Positions 44,046 through 53,967 of a stretch of 56,231 nt of DNA are shown piece by piece (within the stretch, counting starts at the first letter, position 1; each line of letters begins with the position of its first letter). Under the pieces are notes generated by a model. The model made no database searches and had not been told where the DNA came from. It saw nothing but the letters and a program-made list of their open reading frames with translations. The stretch is from Proteiniphilum sp. GTDB taxonomy: Bacteria; Bacteroidota; Bacteroidia; Bacteroidales; Dysgonomonadaceae. The translations under genes and the position numbers were made by a program. The stretch spans positions 1-56,231 of the forward strand of contig JADLKK010000007.1 of the NCBI GenBank assembly GCA_016839025.1, in the 5' to 3' direction.

Positions 44046-46103
44046 ATGAAAAATAAGCTGATCATATCACTGTTTGCAGTGCTTCTTTGCACCGGTGCAG
44101 CCTTTTCACAGGCGCGCATCATCCTGCCCGATTCATCGCAGATCACCGGTGATCCCGATTCGCTCGACCTGTTGCCGCACGGAACATCGCACCTGGATCA
44201 TCTTATTCATGATCATGGTGCCGAGGCAGACTCATTGCAAAAGCTGGCGCGCATGACCCTCTGGCGTCTCGATGTCCGTACCGGTAACCGGCTGCCGGCA
44301 GAGTCGGATACACTGTTACACAATTTCCAGCACAGCACACTCCCTGACGGCTACTCCACTGCCATGGGTTTTCTGGGGCCGCTGGGCTCACCTGCCATTT
44401 CCAAGGTCTTCTTCGATCGTGGAGAGACGGAGACATTTCTATTCAACAATGCCTACAGCCACTACTTGAAAAATCCTGAAAAGTTGAACTTTGTCAATAC
44501 CCGTGTACCATATTCGCGTCTGGGCTATCACCGTGCGGGACCCAAGCAGACGCGAGAGGAGCGTCTCGACGCCCGTCTCACCTCCAATTTCGGGAAAAGC
44601 CTCAATATCGGGCTCGATGTGGATATGATCAATGCCCGGGGCTTCTATGCCGAACAGTCGGTTAAGCACAACAATTTTTCCCTTTTCGGAAGCTACCTGT
44701 CCGACAGGCTTGAGGCACATGCCATGCTACATCTGGGTAGCATCACACATTTTGAGAACGGCGGAATCACCGATGAACGATTTATCACCGATCCGGAAGC
44801 TGTTGGTGAAAGTTTTACCTCCCTCGACATACCAGTACGCTTCAGTGATACTTGGAATACGCTGAAACAAAACCATTACTTCCTGTCGGGACGGTACAAC
44901 CTGGGTTACCGTGAACTGCCTGAGGATTCCCTTCACAAGAAGCCTGGAGCATTTGTACCAGTAGCCAGCGTCGGATTCACCACGCACCTTACACAGCAGC
45001 ACCGCCGTTTTTTATCATACGATACCGCCTATGTGAACGTGGAGGGTATTCAGATGCAGCAGATAGACCGTTTCTATTCCAACCGCTATTATGAAGGGGC
45101 GGTGGATGACAGCATCCATTTCACCTCACTGAAAAACAGTGTTTCGCTTAGTCTACGTGAAGGATTTAAAGAATGGGTCAAATTTGGACTCTCTGCCTTT
45201 CTGGAGTATGACCTGCGCAATTATGCCATGCGTGATACAGTGGGAGAGGGATATGTCTCGCACCGGGAGAGTGCGGTGACCCTGGGGGGGGTACTGAACA
45301 AGCAACAGGGCGAACATCTACTATTCAACCTGCGTGCCGACTTGGGGGTGCTGGGAGCCAACCTGGGTGAGTTCCGGGCGATGGGGGATGTGGAGACCGG
45401 TTTCGATCTGGCGGGTAAGCGCACCATCCTTACAGCTGAAGCCTATCTGAAGAACCTGCGACCGAAGTACCTGCAGGAACACTATTACTCCAAATATTTC
45501 CGCTGGAACCATGATTTGGGTGATATCCGACGGGTCTATGTGGGCGGAAAACTCTATATCCCTTTTACCCATACTACGCTGAGTGTTGGTGTAGAGAATC
45601 TACAAAACCATATTTACTACGGTTCTGACAAGATAATTACCCAGGAGGGAGGCAACATACAGGTGTTGACTGCACGGATCGACCAGAAGTTGAGACTGGG
45701 TATTTTCAACTGGGACAACCAGGTGGTTTACCAGACCTCCAGCAACCAGGAGGTGCTTCCCCTGCCGATGCTCAACCTCTATTCCAATATCTACCTGAAG
45801 GCGAAGATTGTGAACGAGCTGACCCTGCAGCTGGGGGTTGATGCGCACTATCATAGCAGTTATTATGCGCCGGGTTATGAGCCTGCACTGTTGCATTTTT
45901 ACAACCAACGGGAACGGAAGATCGGAGACTATCCCATTGCCACGGTTTATGCCAATATGCACCTGAAACAGACTCGTTTTTTTCTGATGTTCTACAATGT
46001 AGGGTCGAAGGTGCTGAAAGAGAACGACTCCTTTTCATTGCCCGGCTATCCGGTGAATCCTTTTGTTTTCAAACTGGGGCTCTCCGTGAATTTACACAAT
46101 TAA
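44046..46103 (+). CDS. Putative outer-membrane porin (Porin_10 type)
   Basis: A 685-residue protein with a signal peptide (about residues 1-22, ending near AAFSQ). The long mature part alternates polar and aromatic residues in short strands (NIGLDVDMINARGFYAEQ, NNFSLFGSYLSDRLEAHAML, TLQLGVDAHYHSSYYAP), ends VFKLGLSVNLHN and has the NAYSHY and NTRVPYSRLGY stretches of Bacteroidota putative porins. It likely forms a large outer-membrane barrel. The ATG at 44046 is preferred because it starts at the signal peptide; an in-frame TTG 30 nt upstream precedes the promoter box. Confidence 0.8.
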   Translation: MKNKLIISLFAVLLCTGAAFSQARIILPDSSQITGDPDSLDLLPHGTSHLDHLIHDHGAEADSLQKLARMTLWRLDVRTGNRLPAESDTLLHNFQHSTLPDGYSTAMGFLGPLGSPAISKVFFDRGETETFLFNNAYSHYLKNPEKLNFVNTRVPYSRLGYHRAGPKQTREERLDARLTSNFGKSLNIGLDVDMINARGFYAEQSVKHNNFSLFGSYLSDRLEAHAMLHLGSITHFENGGITDERFITDPEAVGESFTSLDIPVRFSDTWNTLKQNHYFLSGRYNLGYRELPEDSLHKKPGAFVPVASVGFTTHLTQQHRRFLSYDTAYVNVEGIQMQQIDRFYSNRYYEGAVDDSIHFTSLKNSVSLSLREGFKEWVKFGLSAFLEYDLRNYAMRDTVGEGYVSHRESAVTLGGVLNKQQGEHLLFNLRADLGVLGANLGEFRAMGDVETGFDLAGKRTILTAEAYLKNLRPKYLQEHYYSKYFRWNHDLGDIRRVYVGGKLYIPFTHTTLSVGVENLQNHIYYGSDKIITQEGGNIQVLTARIDQKLRLGIFNWDNQVVYQTSSNQEVLPLPMLNLYSNIYLKAKIVNELTLQLGVDAHYHSSYYAPGYEPALLHFYNQRERKIGDYPIATVYANMHLKQTRFFLMFYNVGSKVLKENDSFSLPGYPVNPFVFKLGLSVNLHN

Positions 46104-46115
46104 AACAGGTCTGTT

Positions 46116-46943
46116 TTGAATGTAAGGAAAAGAATCTTCATCTATCTCCTTCTGCTGGTTGCTGCCGGTGCTGCAATGATCCTGCTGCAACGGCAATTTC
46201 TTCAGCAGGATCTGCAATATCTGCCACGTGATTACAACCAGATCATGGAATTGGGAGAGATGAACGTGGTAACCGATTACAACTCTATCGGCTATTTTGT
46301 ATCGGGAGACACGGCGCTGGGTTTTCAACTGGAAATGATGCGGGAACTGGAACAGGAATGGAAGGTAAAGGTGAACATTTTTCTGGAGAACAGCCTGGAA
46401 AAAAGTCTGCAGGGATTGCAAGCAGAGCGGTACGACCTGGTGGCACGCAACATACCGGTGAACAGCGCGCTCAGGGACAGCTTTTCCTTTACCGTGCCAA
46501 TTACCTATAACAGACTGGTATTGATACAACGGAAGGCATTGTTCAATGGTGGTGAAGAGCCGATACGACAACATCTCGAGTTGGCAGGAAAGGAGATCCA
46601 TGTGGCTGCAAATTCACCTGCAATCCTACGGCTTGACAATCTCTCCCATGAGATTGGAGATACCATTCTCATCCTTGAAGATCCACTATACGATACGGAA
46701 CAGCTTGTAATGATGGTGGCTTCGGGTGATATCGACTATACTGTCTGTGACAAAGAGATAGCGTTCCGTCTTGCAGAGCTGTTCCCCGAGATCGACACCG
46801 ATACCGATATCGGCTTTACCCAGCTGGAGGCGTGGGCTGTACGCAGCAACTCACCGCTGTTACTGGACAGCCTCAACAGTTGGCTGATTGGTTTCCGAAA
46901 TTCCAGTCGATTTGATCAGATTTTCCGGAGATATTACCCCTGA
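46116..46943 (+). CDS. Membrane-anchored periplasmic solute-binding-like protein
   Basis: A 275-residue protein with an N-terminal basic segment and one membrane helix (about residues 7-22, IYLLLLVAAGAAMILL). The rest resembles family 3 solute-binding proteins (ELGEMNVVTDYNSIGYF, SLQGLQAERYDLVARN, VASGDIDYTVCDKEIA), as in the N-terminal half of MltF, but without the transglycosylase part. No transporter genes are nearby. The start is TTG at 46116; an ATG at 46120 is out of frame. It follows the porin by 12 nt and is probably co-transcribed. Confidence 0.7.
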   Translation: MNVRKRIFIYLLLLVAAGAAMILLQRQFLQQDLQYLPRDYNQIMELGEMNVVTDYNSIGYFVSGDTALGFQLEMMRELEQEWKVKVNIFLENSLEKSLQGLQAERYDLVARNIPVNSALRDSFSFTVPITYNRLVLIQRKALFNGGEEPIRQHLELAGKEIHVAANSPAILRLDNLSHEIGDTILILEDPLYDTEQLVMMVASGDIDYTVCDKEIAFRLAELFPEIDTDTDIGFTQLEAWAVRSNSPLLLDSLNSWLIGFRNSSRFDQIFRRYYP

Positions 46944-46971
46944 TACAGTGAGGAGGATATGACACACAAAA

Positions 46972-46998
46972 AAAGCCGGACTCACTGAGTCCGGCTTT
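46972..46998 (-). terminator. Terminator between convergent genes
   Basis: An 11-bp perfect stem, AAAGCCGGACT (46972-46982) and AGTCCGGCTTT (46988-46998). On the minus strand it is followed by a run of T residues, so it ends transcription of the DUF4890-like gene; on the plus strand it may serve the solute-binding-like gene more weakly. Confidence 0.88.
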
Positions 46999-47017
46999 GG
47001 AGTTGTAAGGAAAAGGT

Positions 47018-47491
47018 TTACCTTCCAGCTTTCGGTGCATTTCTTCTTGGTGTGCGGCGGTCGCTGCGATTGGCATCCTGCATCTTCTTCCGCATCTCTT
47101 CGCGGTAGCTTTTCCATTGTGCCATTTTCTCCTTGCCAATGATTTTTTCCAGCTCGGCATCATTCTCGGTCAAAGCTTTTTCACGTAACTGTTGCATTTC
47201 CTCACGGCGGCTTTCACGATCTTGTGACATCTGCTCCCGTTTTTCCTGTTGCAACTTCAGCTGTTCGGCGCGTTTGGCATCCTGTTTTTCAAAAAGAGCT
47301 TCCACTTTTTTCTTTTGCTCTTCGGTCAGTTTCAACTGTTCAGCCATCTGCTCCGCCCTGTTCTTGGCAGTCCATCTCTGTTCTGTCTGAGCACGACGAC
47401 CCATCCGGTCACTGTTATTCCTGTTCTGGGCCATAAGCGGTAAGCCCAATGTGAAAAAGGCAATCAATGCCAGTGAAATTGTTTTCTTCAT
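47018..47491 (-). CDS. DUF4890-like secreted protein
   Basis: A 157-residue protein with a signal peptide (about residues 1-22, ending PLMAQ). The mature part is highly charged and helical: LKLTEEQKKKVEALFEKQDAKRAEQLKLQQEKREQM, followed by EKIIGKEKMAQWKSYREEM and a basic Arg-rich end. This pattern (LTEEQ motif) is shared with Spy/CpxP-like and DUF4890 proteins of Bacteroidota, possible periplasmic chaperones or stress sensors. No specific role can be given. Confidence 0.75.
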   Translation of the reverse strand: MKKTISLALIAFFTLGLPLMAQNRNNSDRMGRRAQTEQRWTAKNRAEQMAEQLKLTEEQKKKVEALFEKQDAKRAEQLKLQQEKREQMSQDRESRREEMQQLREKALTENDAELEKIIGKEKMAQWKSYREEMRKKMQDANRSDRRTPRRNAPKAGR

Positions 47492-47543
47492 GTCCTTGCA
47501 ATTTTAATGGGTGAAAGAATGATATTTACCATCTTAAGACCTC

Positions 47544-47551
47544 CAAAGATA
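47544..47551 (-). promoter_or_regulatory. -7 box of the DUF4890-like gene
   Basis: TATCTTTG on the minus strand (47551-47544) ends 53 nt before the ATG at 47491. No good -33 element. Confidence 0.45.
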
Positions 47552-47738
47552 GAAAAAGTTTACTCAACTATGGAGTTCTTTGTTGTGATTTTTCTATTGT
47601 AATCCCCACAAATAGAGGGCTGTATAGATGATTTGTGGCGGTTTGTCCATTTCTGCTCCGGATTGATCGATGAAAATGCCCCGTTCATCTATTGTTGCAA
47701 TTTCATGCGTTGTTTAACTTTTTTTTCATGAATAAATA

Positions 47739-47746
47739 TATCTTTG
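47739..47746 (+). promoter_or_regulatory. -7 box of the PH-like membrane gene
   Basis: TATCTTTG ends 21 nt before the ATG at 47768. No clear TTG partner at the right distance. Confidence 0.45.
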
Positions 47747-47767
47747 TAGCTGAAACGACTGGAGAAT

Positions 47768-48184
47768 ATGGAGAAGAAATTCAAAGCAGACAACGGAGCG
47801 TCGAATATTTTTTGGGGAGTGGCAGCTGTGATGTTGCTGGTATTGTTGCTTTATCGCATTTTCAAAGGTGGGGAGGTGTGGAATCTGGTTATTTACTTTG
47901 TTTTTACCATTGTTTTCATGTTGTCCGTCACCATCAAGGAGTACGCGGTCACCAATCTCAACTTTCTGGAGGTTCGTTTTCTGCTGAAGTTGTTGACCAG
48001 AAACAGAAGGATCCCCCTAGGCGATATAGTAGCGATTAAACAAATATCAGTCAATCAGTTGAAGGTTGAAAAGGTACGTGGTACCGAAGTGCTGCGAGTG
48101 AAAGCATCCGATCTTGACGCGCTGATTGCCGAGCTGAAGGAGCGAAATCCACGGATCATTGTAGACAGGGGAGAAGAGAAGTAG
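47768..48184 (+). CDS. Small membrane protein with PH-like domain
   Basis: A 138-residue protein. Two membrane segments (about residues 15-30 and 38-56) are followed by a soluble part with TRNRRIPLGDIVAIKQIS, QLKVEKVRGTEVLRVKASDLDALIAEL, resembling bacterial PH domains of membrane proteins. The function is unknown. It stands alone, convergent with the HerA gene. Confidence 0.65.
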   Translation: MEKKFKADNGASNIFWGVAAVMLLVLLLYRIFKGGEVWNLVIYFVFTIVFMLSVTIKEYAVTNLNFLEVRFLLKLLTRNRRIPLGDIVAIKQISVNQLKVEKVRGTEVLRVKASDLDALIAELKERNPRIIVDRGEEK

Positions 48185-48249
48185 CCTTGTTTCTCTTTTG
48201 ATCGGACCCGGAGCCTGGCAAAATCGGTGCAATGGCATGAAATGGCGTT

Positions 48250-49788
48250 TTATCTTTTTCCAAAGAGTGCTCCCAGCAGACTGCGGGTGAGGGTGCGTCC
48301 CAGCTGGCTGGTGATCTGTCTTCTGGCGCTCTTGCCCACCTGATCGAGCATCTCTCCCAGGATACCCTGATCCGCCTTGCGTTGACGCTCCGCAGCACGA
48401 CGGGCACGCTCTGCTTCGAGGACAGCCTTCTGTTCCTCCTTCTGGCGACGGACGCGCTCCTTTTCTTCTTCAGCCTGTTTCCGCTCCTCTTCCAGTAGCT
48501 CCTGCTTTTGTGACAGTATCTCGAACGCCGATTCGCGGTCGATCAGCTTCTCATATACACCATAGAGTAGCGAGCTCCGCTGCAATTGCTCTCTCTCTCC
48601 TGCGGTAATGGGGCCGATCTGCCCCTGTGGTGGCAGGATATTGGCCCTTTGTACCATCTGCGGTGCTCCCTTCTCGTTGAGGAATGAGACCAGCGCCTCC
48701 CCCGTGTTGAGCTGGGTAATGGCTTCTTCTGTCTTGAATGCCGGATTGGCACGGAAGGTGTTTGCAGCCACTCTTACCGCCTTCTGGTCGTTAGGGGTAT
48801 AGGCGCGCAGGGCATGCTGTACCCGGTTGCCCAATTGGCCCAGTATCCTTTCCGGTATGTCGGCCGGGTTCTGTGTACAGAAGTAGACACCCACACCTTT
48901 GGAGCGGATCAGGCGGACAATCTGTTCTACCTTCTCCAGGAGAGAGGTGGGCATATCGTTGAAGAGAAGGTGCGCTTCGTCGAAGAAGAAGACCAGTTTT
49001 GGTTTTTCCAGGTCTCCCACTTCAGGCAGTGTTTCATAGAGGTCGTCCAGTAACCAGAGCAGAAAGGTGGTGTAAACACGCGGTGCGTTCATCATCTTGT
49101 CGGCAGCCAGGATATTAATTACCCCTTTTCCCTGTTCTGTCTGGATGAAATCAGTAATCTCCAGCTCCGGTTCGCCGAAGAACTTGTCGGCACCTTCACT
49201 CTCCAGGCGCAGCAGACTCCGCTGTATGGCACCGATGCTTGCCGGTGATATGTTCCCATATTGGGTGGTGAACTCCTTGCGGTTGTCACCAATGAACTGA
49301 ATCATCTTTTGCAGATCCTTCAGGTCGATCAGCAACAGGTTGTGGTCATCGGCAATGCGGAATGCCATCGAGAGGATCGCTCCCTGTGTCTCGTTCAGAT
49401 TCAACAGTCGCTCCAGCAATAGCGGTCCCATGGCAGTCACGGTGGTCCGTACCGGGTGTCCCTGTTCGCCGAACACATCCCAGAAACGCACCGGGAAGGG
49501 TTTATAGGTGAATCCCTTTTCTATCAGTCCATAGCCTTCGACACGTTTGGTGACGCTCTGCTTATTGCCACCGCTTTTTGCCACTCCGGAAAGGTCTCCT
49601 TTCATATCAGCGGCGAAGACAGGAACCCCCATCTCGCTGAAAGTTTCTGACAAGGTTTGCAGGGTGACAGTCTTGCCGGTGCCGGTGGCACCGGTGATGA
49701 GTCCGTGGCGGTTGGCCATCCCGGGAATCAGGCATACTTCCGTGTTGTCGTTGATGGCAATGAATGCGCGTTGGCTGTTGTCGAACAT
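48250..49788 (-). CDS. HerA-type ATPase (DUF853)
   Basis: A 512-residue ATPase of the HerA/FtsK superfamily. Walker A is GATGTGKT at residues 33-40, Walker B is [13 protein letters not shown], and the sensor region TQNPADIP follows. A coiled coil of about 45 charged residues (residues 430-475) and a short C-terminal helix come last. The E. coli relative is YjgR, whose role is unclear; HerA proteins pump DNA. No NurA nuclease is nearby. Confidence 0.9.
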   Translation of the reverse strand: MFDNSQRAFIAINDNTEVCLIPGMANRHGLITGATGTGKTVTLQTLSETFSEMGVPVFAADMKGDLSGVAKSGGNKQSVTKRVEGYGLIEKGFTYKPFPVRFWDVFGEQGHPVRTTVTAMGPLLLERLLNLNETQGAILSMAFRIADDHNLLLIDLKDLQKMIQFIGDNRKEFTTQYGNISPASIGAIQRSLLRLESEGADKFFGEPELEITDFIQTEQGKGVINILAADKMMNAPRVYTTFLLWLLDDLYETLPEVGDLEKPKLVFFFDEAHLLFNDMPTSLLEKVEQIVRLIRSKGVGVYFCTQNPADIPERILGQLGNRVQHALRAYTPNDQKAVRVAANTFRANPAFKTEEAITQLNTGEALVSFLNEKGAPQMVQRANILPPQGQIGPITAGEREQLQRSSLLYGVYEKLIDRESAFEILSQKQELLEEERKQAEEEKERVRRQKEEQKAVLEAERARRAAERQRKADQGILGEMLDQVGKSARRQITSQLGRTLTRSLLGALFGKR

Positions 49789-49819
49789 ACCGGTCTGATT
49801 GTTTGGTTTCTATATGAGG

Positions 49820-49827
49820 CAAAGATA
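49820..49827 (-). promoter_or_regulatory. -7 box of the HerA gene
   Basis: TATCTTTG on the minus strand (49827-49820) ends 32 nt before the ATG at 49788. Confidence 0.45.
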
Positions 49828-49925
49828 ACCATTTTTTGACTTCTGCTGTTGGATGGACAATGATATTTTGTCACAAATATCTTTTCCCTTATCTTTACCT
49901 TTTTAAACGGTTAAATTTTGATTCC

Positions 49926-51227
49926 ATGCAAAAAAAACATTTTATCTTGCTGATTCTATTGCTGATGACGGGTGTTACAGTTGCCCAACAACCCTATAGT
50001 CCCACAGTGGGGAATCTGGAAAAGAGGGAGCACTTCCGGGACATGAAATTCGGGGTCTTCATTCACTGGGGACTTTACAGCATGCCTGCTGATGGTGAAT
50101 GGATCATGAACAACAAAAATATCCATCATGCAGAGTATGCCAGGTTGGCGAAGGGATTCTATCCGGGTGCCTTCAATGCAGAGCAGTGGGTGGCTGATGT
50201 GAAGGCTGCCGGTGCGAAATATATCTGCATCACCTCAAGGCATCACGACGGCTTTTCAATGTTTGCTACGAAACAGTCCTCCTTTAACATCGTGGATGCC
50301 ACCCCCTTTGGAAGGGATATTGTTGCTGAACTGGCTGTTGCCTGTCACAAGGAGGGGATTAAACTTCATTTTTACTACTCGCTACTCGATTGGAGTCACA
50401 CCGACTATTTCCCTCTTGGCCGGACAGGTAAGGGTGTGGGCCGTACCAAACAGGGTGAGTGGGAGCGCTACCATCGATTCATGCTGGCTCAGCTGACCGA
50501 ACTGCTGACCAACTATGGAGAGATTGGGGCCATATGGTTCGATGGGATGTGGGATCAGCCAGCCGATTTCGACTGGCGCATGCGGGAGATCTACGACCAT
50601 ATCCACAGCCTGCAGCCGGCCTGTCTGATCATCAACAACCATCACCTGGCACCGTTGGAGGGTGAGGATGGTCAGACTTTCGAGAAGGATCTGCCGGGCC
50701 AGAACAGTTCCGGGTATTCCGGAACCGCCACGGTGGGAACCCTCCCACTGGAGACCTGTGAGACGATGAACCGTACCTGGGGATACAGTCTTACCGACAA
50801 CCATTACAAGTCGACAGAGGAACTGATCCGTTACTTGGTGCGTGCTGCGGGTAGCAATGCCAATCTGCTGATGAACGTAGGACCCCGACCTGATGGTACT
50901 TTTCCGGAGTCGGCTCTGGAGAGATACCATGCCATGGGTGATTGGTTGAAGATTTTTGGCGAGTCCATCTATGGTACCCGCGGCGGCTTGATTGCTCCCC
51001 GGCATTGGGGAGTAACTACCCAGAAGGGAAAGAGGCTTTTTGTGCATATCCTGAATCTGCAGGAAGAGATGTTGTTCCTGCCTTTGGAAGAGAAAAAGAT
51101 AAGGGCCGTCAAATGGTTTGCCGGTGGCGAAGAGCTTCCCTTTACGCCTGTTCCCGGCGGCATTCTGTTGCAGACCGGTCTTTTAGGGGAGGCTGTGGAC
51201 CACGTGGTGGAGATTCAGCTGCGATAG
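49926..51227 (+). CDS. Alpha-L-fucosidase (GH29)
   Basis: A 433-residue secreted glycoside hydrolase. A signal peptide (about residues 1-20, ending TVAQ) precedes the TIM barrel with FGVFIHWGLYSMPADGEW, KYICITSRHHDGFSMF and IGAIWFDGMWD, where the Asp is the expected nucleophile of GH29. NLLMNVGPRPDGTFP follows, and a small beta-sandwich ends the protein. It would release fucose from host or plant glycans. No SusC/D pair is present here. The ATG at 49926 is chosen because it starts right at the signal peptide. Confidence 0.93.
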   Translation: MQKKHFILLILLLMTGVTVAQQPYSPTVGNLEKREHFRDMKFGVFIHWGLYSMPADGEWIMNNKNIHHAEYARLAKGFYPGAFNAEQWVADVKAAGAKYICITSRHHDGFSMFATKQSSFNIVDATPFGRDIVAELAVACHKEGIKLHFYYSLLDWSHTDYFPLGRTGKGVGRTKQGEWERYHRFMLAQLTELLTNYGEIGAIWFDGMWDQPADFDWRMREIYDHIHSLQPACLIINNHHLAPLEGEDGQTFEKDLPGQNSSGYSGTATVGTLPLETCETMNRTWGYSLTDNHYKSTEELIRYLVRAAGSNANLLMNVGPRPDGTFPESALERYHAMGDWLKIFGESIYGTRGGLIAPRHWGVTTQKGKRLFVHILNLQEEMLFLPLEEKKIRAVKWFAGGEELPFTPVPGGILLQTGLLGEAVDHVVEIQLR

Positions 51228-51237
51228 GGAATCCTGC

Positions 51238-52143
51238 TCAGAGGTTGATGCAGAGTACAAAGGCGAGAGACAACAGAAATCCGGTAAGGGATGTCTGTTT
51301 CAGGTAGGGATCGAGAGCACCTCCCCCACGGTTGTTGATGTTGTGCATGATAGAGAAGAACCGGAGAAAAAGAAACAGATAGAGATAAGCCAACGGGGCT
51401 ACAGGCAGGTAGAGCAGGTTGAAGGCAATGAAACAGAGAAACGTGGAGATCGTCATCACTGCATGGTAACGTTTGGCTCCTTTCAGCCCCAGCTTCACGG
51501 CAATGGTGATTTTTCCGGATGACTGGTCGTTCTCGATATCACGCATGTTGTTGATGTTTAGAATCATACTGCTGATCAATCCCAGTCCCACGGCAGGCAG
51601 TAGTGGCAGTGCATCAGCCGAACCGGTATGGAGGAAGTAAGTGCCAATTACCGGCACAGGACCGAAGAAGAGGAAGGCGAAGAGATCCCCCCATCCCTTG
51701 TAGCCGTAGGCATTCCGTCCCATGGTGTAGAAGAGTGCCGCCAGGACAGAGGTTCCTCCCAGCAAGAGAAAGAGCAGTGTTGCCTCACCGTTGTCCGCTC
51801 CCGGCGCAGTGAATAGCAAAGCGAGACCCAATACGGTGCACATCAGTACGCCAGTGGTCACCGCCTGCTTCATAGCACGGGGCGTGATGCTGCCTCCCTG
51901 CAATGCTCGCACCGGCCCCTCGCGCCGCCCGGTAGTGTCGGTACCCTTGAGGTAATCACCCAGGTCGTTGGCCAGATTGGCCAGCACCTGAAGGGTTACC
52001 GCCAGCAGGCATGCCAACAGGAATGTGTGGAGCGTGAACTGACCCTTGAACCAGGCCAGACCACTACCCAGAATGACGCTGGCAACTGCCAGGAAGAGGG
52101 TGCGCAGCCGGAAGGCATGGATCCACCTGTTAATCGATGCCAT
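51238..52143 (-). CDS. menA: 1,4-dihydroxy-2-naphthoate polyprenyltransferase
   Basis: A menaquinone synthesis enzyme that attaches the isoprenoid tail, 301 residues, with about eight membrane segments. The Asp-rich prenyl-diphosphate motif is NLANDLGDYLKGTD, and the second is NNMRDIENDQSSGK. It lies 14 nt after proS on the same strand, probably co-transcribed. It suggests a menaquinone-based respiratory chain. Confidence 0.93.
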   Translation of the reverse strand: MASINRWIHAFRLRTLFLAVASVILGSGLAWFKGQFTLHTFLLACLLAVTLQVLANLANDLGDYLKGTDTTGRREGPVRALQGGSITPRAMKQAVTTGVLMCTVLGLALLFTAPGADNGEATLLFLLLGGTSVLAALFYTMGRNAYGYKGWGDLFAFLFFGPVPVIGTYFLHTGSADALPLLPAVGLGLISSMILNINNMRDIENDQSSGKITIAVKLGLKGAKRYHAVMTISTFLCFIAFNLLYLPVAPLAYLYLFLFLRFFSIMHNINNRGGGALDPYLKQTSLTGFLLSLAFVLCINL

Positions 52144-52157
52144 CTGGTTATTGTTGT

Positions 52158-53639
52158 TTAGTATGCCCTGGCGAAAATTACCCGTTGTGCGGAGGGCCTG
52201 CCGGTCACCATACAGCTGCCGGGGCTCTTGTCTCCCTCCAGAGGGATGCAGCGGATGGTGGCCTTGGTCTCATTTTTGATCAGCTCTTCGGTTTCTGCTG
52301 TGCCATCCCAGTGGCAGAGCAGGAAGCCTCCCTTCTCGATCTCCTCCTTGAACTCCGCGTAGCTGTTCACCTCACGGGTTTGTGTTGTGCGGAAATCAGC
52401 CGCTTTGCGGTAGATATTCTCCTGGATCTCTTCCAACAGAGCCTTGATATGCTGTTCAATGCCATCACAGGTGAGGGTCTCCTTGGTCAGTGTGTCACGT
52501 CTGGCTACCTCCACGGTGTTGTTCTCCAGGTCACGGCCACCCATCGCGAGCCGTACCGGCACCCCTTTCAGTTCATACTCTGAGAATTTCCAGCCCGGTT
52601 TCTTGTTGTCGCTGTTGTCGTAACGCACCGAGATGCCCAGATCCTTCAATCGCTTCACGATACCCGCTACCTTCTCATCGATCTGAAGAAGTTGTTCTTC
52701 ATTCTTGTAGATCGGTACGATCACCACCTGGTAGGGAGCCAGCTTCGGCGGCAACACCAGACCATTGTCGTCAGAGTGGGACATGATCAGGGCACCCATC
52801 AGGCGGGTGGAGACACCCCAGGAGGTGGCCCATACGTAATCGCGCTTACCGCTCTTGTCGGTGAACTGCACATCGAACGCTTTGGCAAAGTTCTGACCCA
52901 GGAAGTGGGAGGTACCCGACTGCAGAGCCTTGCCATCCTGCATCAGTGCTTCAATGGTGTAGGTATCGAGGGCACCGGCGAACCGTTCCGACTCCGATTT
53001 GTGTCCCCTGATCACCGGCATCGCCATATATTGCTCTGCGAAATCGGCATAGACGTTGATCATCTTCACTGCCTCCTCTACTGCTTCCTCCTCGGTGGCA
53101 TGGGCGGTGTGTCCTTCCTGCCAGAGGAATTCTGCCGTGCGGAGGAAGAGGCGTGTGCGCATCTCCCAGCGCACCACGTTGGCCCACTGGTTGATCAGCA
53201 ACGGAAGATCGCGGTATGATTGAATCCAGTTCTTATAGGTGCTCCAGATGATGGTCTCAGAGGTGGGGCGTACCACCAGCTCCTCTTCCAGCTTCGCTTC
53301 CGGGTCTACGATCACGCCATTGCCGTTGGGGTCATTCTTCAGGCGATAGTGGGTTACCACGGCACACTCCTTGGCAAACCCCTCTACGTGATCCGCTTCA
53401 CGACTAAGGTAAGACTTGGGTATAAAGAGCGGAAAGTAGGCATTCTCGTGTCCGGTTTCCTTGAACATATCATCCAGCTGGCGCTGCATCTTCTCCCAGA
53501 TAGCGTAACCGTAGGGTTTAATTACCATACAGCCGCGTACAGCCGAGTTCTCTGCCAGATCGGCTTTGATCACCAGGTCGAGGTACCACTGCGAATAATC
53601 TTTGCTGCGGGGCGTTAGCTCCTTCAATTCTTTAGCCAT
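52158..53639 (-). CDS. proS: Prolyl-tRNA synthetase, eukaryote/archaeon-type
   Basis: A class II aminoacyl-tRNA synthetase of 493 residues, lacking the editing insertion of bacterial type [21 protein letters not shown] starts it, RPTSETIIW and [24 protein letters not shown] hold motif 2, and [16 protein letters not shown] the motif-3 region. The C-terminal domain has three Cys (CHWDG, IRCIP, GSCMV) possibly around a zinc, and ends FARAY, as in the eukaryotic form. It has a TATCTTTG box 33-40 nt upstream of the ATG. Confidence 0.96.
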   Translation of the reverse strand: MAKELKELTPRSKDYSQWYLDLVIKADLAENSAVRGCMVIKPYGYAIWEKMQRQLDDMFKETGHENAYFPLFIPKSYLSREADHVEGFAKECAVVTHYRLKNDPNGNGVIVDPEAKLEEELVVRPTSETIIWSTYKNWIQSYRDLPLLINQWANVVRWEMRTRLFLRTAEFLWQEGHTAHATEEEAVEEAVKMINVYADFAEQYMAMPVIRGHKSESERFAGALDTYTIEALMQDGKALQSGTSHFLGQNFAKAFDVQFTDKSGKRDYVWATSWGVSTRLMGALIMSHSDDNGLVLPPKLAPYQVVIVPIYKNEEQLLQIDEKVAGIVKRLKDLGISVRYDNSDNKKPGWKFSEYELKGVPVRLAMGGRDLENNTVEVARRDTLTKETLTCDGIEQHIKALLEEIQENIYRKAADFRTTQTREVNSYAEFKEEIEKGGFLLCHWDGTAETEELIKNETKATIRCIPLEGDKSPGSCMVTGRPSAQRVIFARAY

Positions 53640-53671
53640 TGTGTGTAAATTCCGTTATAACATTTGTGGGT

Positions 53672-53679
53672 GCAAAGAT
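53672..53679 (-). promoter_or_regulatory. -7 box of proS-menA
   Basis: TATCTTTG on the minus strand (53679-53672) ends 32 nt before the proS ATG at 53639; the transcript would start about 26 nt before it. Confidence 0.5.
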
Positions 53680-53870
53680 AATACCAACTGACTGATTTTA
53701 CCCCATTCCCGTTGCACATTTTTCGTTTGCTGACCGCACTTTACAGATGGATGACGTGAAGTGCCCAACTCTCATCATAACCCGTTTCAGCCGTTTTACT
53801 TCAATCTGTTTATTTACCTATTCTCCTGAAAAACCCCCTTTTGGGGGTGTTTCTGTTACACTCTCTCCTG

Positions 53871-53878
53871 TATTTTTG
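53871..53878 (+). promoter_or_regulatory. -7 box of the OmpA-family gene
   Basis: TATTTTTG ends 89 nt before the ATG at 53968, leaving a UTR of about 83 nt. No clear TTG partner. Confidence 0.45.
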
Positions 53879-53967
53879 TGATTGATAATTCTGACCAAGT
53901 TTCAGCAGTGGACAACACATTTTATTGATTTTATCATCTTCAAGATTCATCTTTTAAATATTTCATC

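Larger units (their letters stand above)
53640..53967. other. 328-nt gap between proS and the OmpA-family gene
   Basis: It holds the minus-strand TATCTTTG box of proS (53672-53679) and a plus-strand TATTTTTG box (53871-53878) for the OmpA-family gene. Between them is a 6-bp hairpin, ACCCCC (53833-53838) and GGGGGT (53843-53848), with a run of T on the minus strand. No gene was seen. Confidence 0.6.

Noticed and set aside
46120-46122. ATG as start of the solute-binding-like protein
   Set aside because: It is out of frame with the protein; the TTG at 46116 is in frame and keeps the full membrane anchor.
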